64,000 bases of DNA from Ignavibacteria bacterium (GTDB taxonomy: Bacteria; Bacteroidota; Ignavibacteria; Ch128b): the NCBI GenBank assembly GCA_013177855.1, contig JABLYA010000001.1:2126983-2190982 (forward strand), given 5' to 3'. The notes below the pieces were generated by a model. The model saw only the letters and a program-made list of their open reading frames with translations. It was not told where the DNA came from and did not search any database. This document shows, piece by piece, positions 53,080 through 61,585 of this stretch (positions within the stretch are counted from its first letter, which is position 1; each line of letters starts with the position of its first letter). Both the position numbers and the translations under genes were made by a program.

Positions 53080-53699
53080 AGACTGATCCTAATATTTATT
53101 AGTGCATTTTTGATTTGCTTATCGCACTTTGCTAAAATTTCTTCAATTGATTTATTTGTCGTATCGATGACGCAGATATTATTTTGTATCAAATATTCGT
53201 TTTGGACTTCATCGAGCAAATTCTGATCATCTTCGATGAATATATCTGTAGTAAGACATTTCTTTCTTCTGTTTTTAATTCGCTCCAGTCTTGTTTTACG
53301 ATCAGCAGTAAAAACAATATTTAGAAATGGTTCAGGTGGAAAAGGAGAGCTGCAAATTAAATTTTGATATTCTTCGATTAGATTTAATTTTTTGAAAAGG
53401 ACTTTGTGATAAATGCGTGTTGATAAGATGTAACGATCAACTAAAAATATTTGATGCGAGTTGTCATTAATTATGTAAGAATAAACTTCCCATACTGAAC
53501 TTAGATAATAAAAAAATCTTGATGAAGGATATTGATTGAATCTTACTTCGTAGAAATTTTTAACATCAGCTGCGTCTTCAAATGGACATTTTATGTAAAA
53601 ATAATTGTTTAGATCAGCAAGCTTTGTTGCTAAAGTAGTCTTACCTACACCATCAACACCTTCAAAAGCTATGATGATTTTATTAGAAGATTTGTTCAA
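53076..53699 (-). CDS. Thymidylate-kinase-like P-loop kinase in the cas operon
   Basis: 207-residue kinase of the thymidylate/deoxynucleoside kinase group. P-loop FEGVDGVGKTTLATKLA (about 11-27), DRY motif in FLVDRYILSTRIYH (about 85-98), and a LID-like basic segment TRLERIKNRRKKCL (about 137-150). Substrate residues are not conserved enough to name it dTMP kinase. It overlaps cas1 by 4 bases and the Gre-like gene by 17, so all three are translationally coupled. Housekeeping tmk genes are not normally in cas operons. Confidence 0.82.
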   Translation of the reverse strand: MNKSSNKIIIAFEGVDGVGKTTLATKLADLNNYFYIKCPFEDAADVKNFYEVRFNQYPSSRFFYYLSSVWEVYSYIINDNSHQIFLVDRYILSTRIYHKVLFKKLNLIEEYQNLICSSPFPPEPFLNIVFTADRKTRLERIKNRRKKCLTTDIFIEDDQNLLDEVQNEYLIQNNICVIDTTNKSIEEILAKCDKQIKNALINIRISL

Positions 53700-54144
53700 T
53701 TTTAATCTCCTTATTATTTAAGAACACAATATCACCAGCTTTTTTATTGAAAAGCTTTTGACCTAATGGTGAACTTAGACTAATCAGATTAAAACTTTCT
53801 CCATCAATATTGATTGGTTCAGAAGATAAGTAACCGATTACGAAGTATTTTTTCTCGGGTGTGATTATGATTGAACCGAGCTTAACTTCGTTGTGTAATT
53901 CTAATTTCATGAGATTTAATTGTGTTAGTTGTTGATTTAATTGAATTAATTTTTTAGCGTAAGCACCAGCTTTGTATTGAGCTTCTTCTTTGAAAGTATC
54001 GTAACGGGATTCCATCGCACCTTTATGTGAATTAGCTTCTTCTTGAGCTTCGTCCATTGCTTTTTTTGTATGGTAGACTTCTTCCTGAAGAATTCTTTTA
54101 CATTCGTCTATGAGTTTCTTTTTTATTAAGATTTTATCGTTCAT
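53683..54144 (-). CDS. GreA/GreB-like transcription factor in the cas operon
   Basis: 153 residues with an N-terminal coiled-coil stretch (about 20-75) and a C-terminal Gre-type domain ending SSPLGQKLFNKKAGDIVFLNNKEIKIEQIF. The latter matches the SPxGxALxGxxxGD pattern of GreA/GreB. Gre factors enter the RNA polymerase channel and rescue stalled complexes. The N-terminal part differs from canonical GreA, so it may be a Gfh-like competitor. It lies 1-2 bases after the radical SAM gene. With a sigma-like gene nearby it makes a second transcription-related protein in this cas locus. Confidence 0.75.
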   Translation of the reverse strand: MNDKILIKKKLIDECKRILQEEVYHTKKAMDEAQEEANSHKGAMESRYDTFKEEAQYKAGAYAKKLIQLNQQLTQLNLMKLELHNEVKLGSIIITPEKKYFVIGYLSSEPINIDGESFNLISLSSPLGQKLFNKKAGDIVFLNNKEIKIEQIF

Positions 54145-54145
54145 A

Positions 54146-55057
54146 TTAAATTTTTCCTCCTAATTTTAATTTCTCGACTAAATCTTCTTTTGAATTGTTT
54201 GAGAAGAAAAAGACATTATCTTCTCTTACTCCACAAGGTTTAATATACCATGGTGTAATTCTTATTGAATTCCAGCAGCTTTCAAGACATTTATTTCTAA
54301 CCGGACACACATTACAAGCTTCTGGTCTATTGGTGAGACTTTCGGGTAATTTAATGGAGATTTTAAAGCTTTCCTTTAGAGAAAAAACAAGTCTGTTATT
54401 ATCAATACTTTTATCTATGATTTGATCGGATAATTTTGATGCGATTAAATCTGCAAAACTATTTACAACATCTTCAGGGTCTTCTGCTTCAAGACGATGA
54501 AAGAATTTAAGATTAATTTTTTTTGAGAATGCGAAGGATAAAATCTTATCGATGTTCTCAATGATCTCATCATCAATGATAATGTTTAATTCCATCTGGT
54601 TTCGATTGACTTCGTCGAGCTCGCAAATCATGTTAAACCATTTTGTATCAAGATAGGCGATATGATGTAAAGAAAGGTTTATAAATGTATTCCCCATATT
54701 TAAGAACTCATCTCTAACATCTTTCAAGTATGAACCATTAGTCGTGAGTGCAATTGGCAAGTCAGGGAAATTCTTGCGGAGCTGCTCAACTTCAGACAAA
54801 AATCTTTCCTTACCTATCATTAAAGGTTCAGCATGTCCTGAAATATGTATTTTTTGGAAATGATTGTTTGTTTCTCCAATAGAATTATATATTAGTCTAA
54901 TTGCATCAGTGAAAGACAGCATGAAATTTTCGTCGAAATCTGTTGATACATCAAAGTAGTCTTTATGACAATTGAAGCACTTGAGATTGCACTTAGAATT
55001 TTTACCGTTAAGAGCTGAAAAGTTTAATCGAAAATTTTTTTTGATTGTGTCTTGCAT
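54146..55057 (-). CDS. Radical SAM protein in the cas operon
   Basis: 303 residues with the radical SAM cluster motif CNLKCFNCHKDYF (CX3CX2C) near residue 23, followed by HISGHAEPLM and LTTNGSYL, typical barrel segments. The C-terminal Cys-rich region (CNVCPVRNKCLESCWN, then IKPC) could hold an auxiliary iron-sulfur cluster as in SPASM/twitch enzymes. The ATG at 55057 is preferred because AGGGAAG lies about 8-14 bases upstream. A start at 55102 would add 15 residues. It opens the operon, after a 248-base intergenic gap. The substrate is unknown. Confidence 0.85.
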   Translation of the reverse strand: MQDTIKKNFRLNFSALNGKNSKCNLKCFNCHKDYFDVSTDFDENFMLSFTDAIRLIYNSIGETNNHFQKIHISGHAEPLMIGKERFLSEVEQLRKNFPDLPIALTTNGSYLKDVRDEFLNMGNTFINLSLHHIAYLDTKWFNMICELDEVNRNQMELNIIIDDEIIENIDKILSFAFSKKINLKFFHRLEAEDPEDVVNSFADLIASKLSDQIIDKSIDNNRLVFSLKESFKISIKLPESLTNRPEACNVCPVRNKCLESCWNSIRITPWYIKPCGVREDNVFFFSNNSKEDLVEKLKLGGKI

Positions 55058-55305
55058 TTTGAATACTTCCCTTTTTTCTTGCCATTTTAATATGAGTGGC
55101 ATTGCGTTGATTTTTCCAATTTAAGGTGGATTAAAGATATTGGAAGGAAAGGTTGTGGTTAACTTTGTTCAATAAGAGTTAGGAAGGGAAATTGGCGGTA
55201 ATGTAATTTTAGATTTTATTGGTTTAGTAAATTTGTAGATAGTTTCTTAAAAAGCATAATGATGGATTTATTGAAACTCAAACCGGTAAATAATGTAATT
55301 GAAAT

Positions 55306-56439
55306 TTACTTTTTTATTTCAATTGAAGAACCAAGTGAGTAATTAGAATATTTTTCGTATACAACTATATATTTACCAGTATTTATATAATGAACGGCTA
55401 CAAGATTGGATTTATTTATAAAATATTTCATCATTGCGGGGACAAACCAGGTAGGCTTAAAATTATCAAGCAGAAAGTAACGATTACTCATTTTATCATA
55501 TTTATTTAGAATATTTTTTAATGGTGTATCAATGTATTTTAATATTTCAGGTTGTAAATCGGATGAATAATTAAAATTAAGGCTGATTTTTACTGCTTTC
55601 TCACCGCTTTCAAGTTCAACCACTTCGTCTTTGAAAGAGATTTTACCAAAAAAATCTTTGGTGTTCAGCAACTCTTTGAAATTTGGGAAAAATACTTTGA
55701 TGCCTTCTTCTAAATCAGAGACATACTCAATATTAATTTGAGGATACTTCTTTTCGAGCTGTAATTTTTTGCAATCTGCCGGCAAAACAATCTTTTTAAT
55801 TTCAGGATATTCTTCAATTGCTGCTTCAATTTTTTCTTCAGCTCCATCAATAAAAGTGATCTTTAAATTTTCGTCTACATTTCCTGAACAAGCAATTGAT
55901 ATGTCAATTTTTTCATTGATTAGTGCAGAGAAGATTGCAACGCAAAGAGGATATTCGAGTGAGTTGCCGTAAAGGTTTAAATCTGATAAAGGTTCATTCA
56001 AAGGATTTAGAAATTTAAGTTCAAATTTTTTAATTAAATCGGGATAGAAATACGCTTCATCGAGATTTTTCTGGATTAATTTAGCAACATATCCGAAACA
56101 GTTTAGAAAATTATCTTTAAACGCAGTGGCTGAACCAAAAAATTTTAGATTATCAGAATTGGAAGTGTCGTCATAACCAACTTTGAGAATTAAGCAAATA
56201 CTATCGTGCCCATCTTCAGAGACAAAGAGGGAATAAGTTTTACCAACTTCACTTGTCAATGGTGTGAATTCCATATCCTGCCGATTCACTAATTGATTGA
56301 TTTTTTTCATCAAATCGGGATGGATTCTCTTTGCATAATCGGATGCGATAAGATCATTTAATTTATTCTTAAGAAGATAAATATGATCTGGCGTTAATAA
56401 TCTCTTTATATCACGATTCAGAAAGAAAATATCGTTCAT
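55306..56439 (-). CDS. Lon-protease-domain-like protein of the sigma/anti-sigma module
   Basis: 377 residues. Residues about 95-252 resemble the Lon (S16) proteolytic domain: YGNSLEYPLCVAIFSALI, with Ser160 at the nucleophile place, then SIACSGNVDENLKITFIDG, EEKIEAAIEEYPEIKKIVLP and a final EEGIKVFF helix. The catalytic Lys of the GxxK pattern appears as Glu201, with the nearest Lys two residues later (203). It may be inactive, or may use a shifted Lys. There is no AAA ATPase and no SAVED or CARF sensor. The C-terminal 120 residues are unrecognised. It abuts the anti-sigma-like gene with a 1-base overlap. Confidence 0.62.
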   Translation of the reverse strand: MNDIFFLNRDIKRLLTPDHIYLLKNKLNDLIASDYAKRIHPDLMKKINQLVNRQDMEFTPLTSEVGKTYSLFVSEDGHDSICLILKVGYDDTSNSDNLKFFGSATAFKDNFLNCFGYVAKLIQKNLDEAYFYPDLIKKFELKFLNPLNEPLSDLNLYGNSLEYPLCVAIFSALINEKIDISIACSGNVDENLKITFIDGAEEKIEAAIEEYPEIKKIVLPADCKKLQLEKKYPQINIEYVSDLEEGIKVFFPNFKELLNTKDFFGKISFKDEVVELESGEKAVKISLNFNYSSDLQPEILKYIDTPLKNILNKYDKMSNRYFLLDNFKPTWFVPAMMKYFINKSNLVAVHYINTGKYIVVYEKYSNYSLGSSIEIKK

Positions 56440-57896
56440 CAGTGAGCTATAATCTTAAATTTTATGTTTACAACTTTGTAATTATAAATAAAACCAATTT
56501 CGCATCCTGTAGTAAAGTCTATAATTAGGTCCATCGGGAATTTGAAAGGTATTCTTGCTAAATTATTAATAACAGGAATTTCTTCTATCATTACTGCAGC
56601 TTTACTTTCCAGATTAATGATATAGAAATCTTTAATTCCTTTAATTTTAACGTCATCAAGGAAAACTAATTCAAGATAAATATCCTCACCGTAAGCGTTT
56701 ATATAAATTTGAAATTCAAGACCGTCATATAATTTGAGAGGTTCAACGGGCATTTGTTTTCTTAGCTCAAAATATTTTGCTGCAAAACGAACCTTTTCTT
56801 TATCAACCTTTAAATCATCGTAGCTTAGAACCTTCACATCATAATTTCTAAAGATTTTTTTGCGATAATCTTGATAATTAATTTCTCTTAAATCTTTGAA
56901 GTTTAATTCTTCGAATTCTTTAATGTCTACATCTCTAGTTGTCTTAACAGAAGGTTTTGTTAATTGCCTTCCAAAAATCCTATTTAGAGTACCATCCCGA
57001 TCATGAAATATTATGAAATTATCTTCGTCTATTTCGACTGTCTTTTCTGTTAACCTTCGTTGTTCTCTTAAAGCTGCCTTTTCAAAATACTTAACCGATA
57101 GAGAATAAAAGACGGTTTTCGTAAACTCTATCTCATGAGATTCGGGCAATAGTTCTACAATACCTTCATCTCTTAAAACTATATCTTGAAGCTTATTCAA
57201 AATATCACGCACTTTATCATTCCAGATTTCAAATTCTTCATTCCAGTAAATTTTAGATAACTCATCTTCCAAACCGCCGCGCTTAATGGTATTGTTGTCA
57301 ACAAGCGAGTAATCGTGGTGATCAGCTCTGATTACAGCTTCAAAGTTATGCGAAGACATTTCTCCTATAAAATATTCAAGCCAATCAGTAAACAGATTTG
57401 TTGCTAGATGAATGTGGGCGACCACTCCAAATTCTTTGAATGAAATTACATCTTCACTTATTAATAAGTCATACGGCTGTGAAAAGTGAGTTAAACGACT
57501 GAGAGGAATAACTCTAACATCTTTCCCGGTTACAGATCCTTCTGGTTCCTTGACAATAACAAAGAATAGTTCTTCAAGCAATTTTTTTTCATAAGATTTA
57601 ACAGGCAGCTTATCCAAATTGAGCTTATAGATATTGCCTCTTGAGAACTTAATCTTCTTTGAATTCACATTTTTAATCAAATTTAACCAGGTATTCAGCT
57701 GTCTTTCACCAAATTCGAATTGATCAATTTTCCGCAATTTATCTTCTTTAGATTTCACATATTCGTACAGTTGTTTTAATTCTTCATTAATTTCAATTTC
57801 TTTTTTAAGTTTTTTGGATTTTTCTTCATCTAATTTCCCGAGCACAAAATCCACAACATCCTCGTATCTAAACTTAAGTTTATTATTCTCGCTCAT
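56439..57896 (-). CDS. Anti-sigma-like protein with large beta-rich region
   Basis: 485 residues. The first 50 (KFRYEDVVDFVLGKLDEEKS, KKLKKEIEINEELKQLYEYV) follow the helical pattern of anti-sigma N-terminal domains of the zf-HC2 type, but without the zinc-binding His/Cys residues. Residues about 80-485 are not recognised and look alpha/beta with a beta-rich end. It lies 22 bases after the sigma-like gene, the usual order for sigma/anti-sigma pairs. In CalpT-type systems a protease cleaves the anti-sigma. A similar role here is inference. Confidence 0.55.
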   Translation of the reverse strand: MSENNKLKFRYEDVVDFVLGKLDEEKSKKLKKEIEINEELKQLYEYVKSKEDKLRKIDQFEFGERQLNTWLNLIKNVNSKKIKFSRGNIYKLNLDKLPVKSYEKKLLEELFFVIVKEPEGSVTGKDVRVIPLSRLTHFSQPYDLLISEDVISFKEFGVVAHIHLATNLFTDWLEYFIGEMSSHNFEAVIRADHHDYSLVDNNTIKRGGLEDELSKIYWNEEFEIWNDKVRDILNKLQDIVLRDEGIVELLPESHEIEFTKTVFYSLSVKYFEKAALREQRRLTEKTVEIDEDNFIIFHDRDGTLNRIFGRQLTKPSVKTTRDVDIKEFEELNFKDLREINYQDYRKKIFRNYDVKVLSYDDLKVDKEKVRFAAKYFELRKQMPVEPLKLYDGLEFQIYINAYGEDIYLELVFLDDVKIKGIKDFYIINLESKAAVMIEEIPVINNLARIPFKFPMDLIIDFTTGCEIGFIYNYKVVNIKFKIIAH

Positions 57897-57918
57897 AGCT
57901 TAGTCTCCTAACTGATAA

Positions 57919-58944
57919 TTATTCAGAATCATTTTCAGAAATTTCATCAAAAACATCTTTTAATGTCCAGAGAATTTTATTTAAAAGTTGATTTAAGAAA
58001 TCGAAGTGATTTATAAGATTTTGATCAAGCAGTGAAATAGTTTTCAAAAATCCCTCTGGAGTATATTGATAATTATTATTGATCTGGATTTGAATTGTCG
58101 TTGGTGAAGTGTAGCTGAGAAGAGATGCAATATCTTGAAATGTCTTTTCTTCAAAGTATCTATAATAAATTGATTTTAATATCACTCTGCCAGACTTAGA
58201 ATTAGTTAATTCAAACAATTTTTCTCTATACTTTTCGCAGATTGAATTAATAATATTGACCTGTTCAGGTGTATTTATCATATCATTTTCTTCTTCTAGT
58301 ATATGATCTTCATCATCGTTTTCATCTTGATCAGGATTTTCTTTATCAATGTAAATAACATTTAAACATAATTTGATTTTCAATAGATCAATTAACACTG
58401 TAAATTCAATAGAACCAACAATGTTCAAAAAATCGAGAATAACTTCTTTAATGAGCTGTTTCTTCTTTTCCGACCATTTTTCTTCTTTGTTAATTTCTGT
58501 AAAATCATAAGCATAAAATCTGTTTAATACATCATCTCTGTTCCATCGGTTTGAATTAATATCAAATCCATCAACATAATAAAACTTTCCATTATTATAT
58601 GAGTGGATAATGCCGTCATTTTCCAATTCTCTGAGAATATTTTTAAGGTTTGTTATGAGTTTTTGAGTTTCTTTATCGTTGATATCTCTATGTTTAATTG
58701 AGTTTAAGACGATCGTTTTTAAGAATGCTTCTGGATTATCAATCGGATTATCATTTTTCAAATGGATATTAATACTAAGAATTACGTTTGAAATCAGATC
58801 AGATAGATCTTCGAGATCGGGTAAAGAAATGTTAGTTAAAATAATTTGCTTTATTTTGTTTGTTAGTTGATTTAATTGAGATTGAGTGAGAGAATTATTT
58901 TTGATTGCTTCAAATATCTCGTTTAAGCTCAAGTGTGTCCTCAA
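57919..58944 (-). CDS. Sigma-70-family-like protein in the type III CRISPR locus
   Basis: 341 residues. Residues about 41-87 (DLEDLSDLISNVILSI, then NPEAFLKTIVLNSIKHRDI) match the region 2 core-binding pattern of ECF sigma factors. Residues about 252-292 (RVILKSIYYRYFEEKTFQDI, then ASLLSYTSPTTIQIQI) match a region 4 helix-turn-helix. Between them are about 160 unusual residues with an acidic loop (about 203-222), longer than in normal ECF factors. Its start overlaps the 155-residue gene by 4 bases. It could direct RNA polymerase to defence promoters. Homology is judged by eye. Confidence 0.62.
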   Translation of the reverse strand: MRTHLSLNEIFEAIKNNSLTQSQLNQLTNKIKQIILTNISLPDLEDLSDLISNVILSINIHLKNDNPIDNPEAFLKTIVLNSIKHRDINDKETQKLITNLKNILRELENDGIIHSYNNGKFYYVDGFDINSNRWNRDDVLNRFYAYDFTEINKEEKWSEKKKQLIKEVILDFLNIVGSIEFTVLIDLLKIKLCLNVIYIDKENPDQDENDDEDHILEEENDMINTPEQVNIINSICEKYREKLFELTNSKSGRVILKSIYYRYFEEKTFQDIASLLSYTSPTTIQIQINNNYQYTPEGFLKTISLLDQNLINHFDFLNQLLNKILWTLKDVFDEISENDSE

Positions 58945-59408
58945 AAATTTATTTTATTAAGTTTTTCTAAAAGCTCTTTTTGTTTTTCGTAAGAGAGTTT
59001 ACCTTTTCTTTTGCTTAAAGTTTTGAACTTATACCATCCGCGATATCTCAACAAAATTACAGAATCCTGAACAACATCTTCCTTATATCTTTCTAAGAAT
59101 ACGACCTCCCTTAAATTTCTATTATAAATTTTTGAAGACATTGGAACCCATTCAGTTTCAAAATTAGTCTCCTTTGATGGAGAGTTTATAACAACTCCAG
59201 GTCTAATTTTTATTGTAGAGTAATTATCTTTTTCATGGAAACCTCTAATCTTTGAATCATCAATTGTGTGAATTGAGCCAAAGACCTGAGACTTCATTAA
59301 TTCAACTTCATCCCGAGAAAAAATATTTTCATAACTATAAAACTCTTTTCTTTTACGTCTGATTTTTTCGAAGACAGGATCGTCTTCGCTAAATCGTTTG
59401 CTGCTCAT
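58941..59408 (-). CDS. Unknown protein, first gene of the sigma/anti-sigma/Lon module
   Basis: 155 residues, not recognised. It is basic at both ends (RRKRKEFYSYENIF and KTLSKRKGKLSYEKQKELLEKL) with a beta-rich centre (STIKIRPGVVINSPS, then VVFLERYKEDVVQDSVILLRYRGWYKF). No signal peptide, nucleotide site or catalytic motif is visible. Its stop overlaps the ATG of the sigma-like gene by 4 bases, so it is part of that operon. The region upstream (59409-59582) should hold its promoter, divergent from the lipoprotein gene. Confidence 0.6.
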   Translation of the reverse strand: MSSKRFSEDDPVFEKIRRKRKEFYSYENIFSRDEVELMKSQVFGSIHTIDDSKIRGFHEKDNYSTIKIRPGVVINSPSKETNFETEWVPMSSKIYNRNLREVVFLERYKEDVVQDSVILLRYRGWYKFKTLSKRKGKLSYEKQKELLEKLNKINF

Positions 59409-59582
59409 ATTTATTTGTTCAATTTTTTATTAAAAATAAAGTTTTATCCTTTAATTCTAAAGCGTATTTGATTGGAAAATCAAGGGCTGTTTGACTCTTA
59501 TATTTATGATAAAAACTAAATTCACAAAATCAAAGAGTGAGAAATAAGAAAATTTATTAAAGAAAAATAGCAGGTAATTATT

Positions 59583-60092
59583 ATGAAAAAATTATTATAC
59601 CTTCCAATAATTATTCTTACCTTCCTGATTACTTGTAATTCAAATCCCTCTCAAGAAAAGGAGCCTAAATATCTTTGGCAATATCTAACCACCACTCTCT
59701 GGTACGATGTTTATTATGATTATAAGTCGATTGGGATATATGATAATGAAATTGTTCTTTTTTTGAAATATGTTCCACTGGAGTCAGCAAAAGATAAAGT
59801 TATCTCAATGAGAAAAAGAGCTAATGTTGATGACCCAGACTTGGTGAAGAAATATGAAAATTTTGCTTATTCGATTCAGATACACTTCTGGGATTGTGAA
59901 AATAAGCTAAATGCAATCTGGGCATTCGAAGATTATGATAAGGATGATAATTTAATAACTTATCTTTATACTGAATTAGATTCACTTGTATACTTTAATG
60001 TTGAAGGTGATTTGTATGGTGAAACTATGCTCAAGGCAATTTGTAAATTAAAAGCTGAAGAAGAAAACAGAAGAAAAAGCAAGGACAAATAA
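59583..60092 (+). CDS. Small lipoprotein encoded against the cas genes
   Basis: 169 residues with a lipoprotein signal (LYLPIIILTFLITCNSN, lipobox LITC) and a soluble domain with WYDVYYDYKSIGIYDNEIVLF and a Lys/Glu-rich end. The soluble part resembles small surface or periplasmic domains with no known function. It is the only + strand gene among the cas genes and is flanked by the Can2-like gene (convergent) and the 155-residue gene (divergent). Whether it belongs to the CRISPR system or is a bystander is open. Confidence 0.65.
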   Translation: MKKLLYLPIIILTFLITCNSNPSQEKEPKYLWQYLTTTLWYDVYYDYKSIGIYDNEIVLFLKYVPLESAKDKVISMRKRANVDDPDLVKKYENFAYSIQIHFWDCENKLNAIWAFEDYDKDDNLITYLYTELDSLVYFNVEGDLYGETMLKAICKLKAEEENRRKSKDK

Positions 60093-60166
60093 TACAATTT
60101 GAAAGGTCGATTATTGAATAACTTTATAAATCAGTTTAATTAATAAACCGACGAGATTAGAACAAT

Positions 60167-61195
60167 TTAAGCTGGTTTAATTTCTAATACATTTATAACT
60201 TTAATTGATAATTCCTGAGCACGTTTCAGGAATGCTGCTGATTGCTTGTTGGCGGTTACAAAAATTCCTTTACCAAAGGTTCCGCTTGTAATATTTCGTA
60301 GAGTTTCGATTTGATAAAGGTCAAATTGATTATCTTTCTTTCCGCTCTTGCAGGAGTAAAGTATCAATCTGTAATCTTTAAGTTCTATTACATCAATTTC
60401 GTTTTCAACACCTTTTTCGTTAATTAATTTTACACCAAGTTTTAATTGCGAATTTTTGTTTTTGCTTAATAAATAATATGTGTAATATTCAAGCCAGTCG
60501 CCGCTCTTAAAATCTGAGTGAGAGATGAAAAATATTTCTTTGTTACTGGTACCGTATTCAATGAAAAATCCTTTTAAGTCTCTTGTAATTTTAATCCTCT
60601 TATCATGATTAAATTCAGTAAACTTTGGAATTTCCATGTGAATTTTCTGTCTAACCTTTTTATACATATTTACAAACGAAGCCATAAGATTATTTTTCTC
60701 AATGAAATTGAAAAAGTTAAAATATTCATCAAAGTTTATATTTTTCTCATCAATAATTTTATAACCGTAAGAACTTAAATAGTCTTCAATTGTGAGCTCA
60801 GCATTTAAATCTTCAATGTGATAAGATGGATGGATAGTAATAAGCTTTTTATGTTCAGTATCGCAATAAACTATTCTTCTATTGAATTCAGCGAATGCAT
60901 CTCGTGCAGCTAAAGCCATTAATTTTGTACCGCCGGTGAGATTTAGTATTACATCGTTTCCATATTTTTTTAATTCTTCTTTTACAACTTCTCTAAATGC
61001 TTTATAATCATAAGCGTCAAGATTATCTCTTCTGTAGACTTTTATATTTTTTTGAACAAACAGTCTTTCCAGATTATTTGCACATTGTTTTTCTTCTAAA
61101 GTTGAAAGCAATAAGACATTCTTAGGTTTAAGCATAAATACAGGCAGGACATTTGCCATTGCCTGCCTTGAAACAAGACAAAACATTGTTGTCAT
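60167..61195 (-). CDS. CARF-DUF1887 nuclease, Can2/Card1 type
   Basis: 342-residue cyclic-oligoadenylate-activated nuclease. The N-terminal CARF domain shows CLVSRQAMANVLPVFMLKP at the start and NLTGGTKLMALAA at 85-97, part of the ligand pocket. The C-terminal DUF1887 PD-(D/E)xK domain has GDWLEYYTYYLLSK, ENEIDVIELKDYRLILYSCKSG (acidic residues and the x-Lys) and FGKGIFVTA. Can2/Card1 proteins degrade RNA and/or nick DNA when bound to cA4. It follows the 121-residue gene by one base, in the cmr operon. Confidence 0.9.
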   Translation of the reverse strand: MTTMFCLVSRQAMANVLPVFMLKPKNVLLLSTLEEKQCANNLERLFVQKNIKVYRRDNLDAYDYKAFREVVKEELKKYGNDVILNLTGGTKLMALAARDAFAEFNRRIVYCDTEHKKLITIHPSYHIEDLNAELTIEDYLSSYGYKIIDEKNINFDEYFNFFNFIEKNNLMASFVNMYKKVRQKIHMEIPKFTEFNHDKRIKITRDLKGFFIEYGTSNKEIFFISHSDFKSGDWLEYYTYYLLSKNKNSQLKLGVKLINEKGVENEIDVIELKDYRLILYSCKSGKKDNQFDLYQIETLRNITSGTFGKGIFVTANKQSAAFLKRAQELSIKVINVLEIKPA

Positions 61196-61196
61196 A

Positions 61197-61562
61197 TTAA
61201 TATTCCCTGAACCGAACGAAATTAAAAGTGACTATCTTTTTACCGTCTTTTTCTTCTACGATTCTATCTGTAGTTGAGACAATTACTTTGATTTTTTTCT
61301 TCTTCAAGAGATTTACCAGATGATAGACGAAAGTAAATTCACCCATAAGATGGACTGCATTGTTTTTATCTTTGGATTGTTTCAGTGCATCAAGAATAAT
61401 TTTTAAATATTTCTCTGCTTTTCGTTTCACTTGATTTGTTGATGCTTTTGGAGAAATATAGGGGAAGGGGATATCGTAAATTGATTTATATTTTTTCAAA
61501 GCGGTTTCAATCTGTTTTTTAGTCCATTTAATTTGGGGGTGATTAGAAAGGTTTATGAGCAT
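61197..61562 (-). CDS. Small conserved type III-associated protein, Rossmann-like
   Basis: 121 residues with the pattern LINLSNHPQIKWTKKQ at the N-terminus, IPFPYISPKA in the middle and VHLMGEFTFVYHLVNLLKK then STTDRIVEEK and a terminal FVRFREY. This looks like a compact alternating alpha/beta fold. It lies between cmr6 and the CARF nuclease. Small Rossmann proteins in this place include ring nucleases (for example the Csx15/16/20 group), but the specific family cannot be named with certainty from the sequence alone. Confidence 0.65.
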   Translation of the reverse strand: MLINLSNHPQIKWTKKQIETALKKYKSIYDIPFPYISPKASTNQVKRKAEKYLKIILDALKQSKDKNNAVHLMGEFTFVYHLVNLLKKKKIKVIVSTTDRIVEEKDGKKIVTFNFVRFREY

Positions 61563-61585
61563 AGGGAAGCTATCTTAAAAAATTA

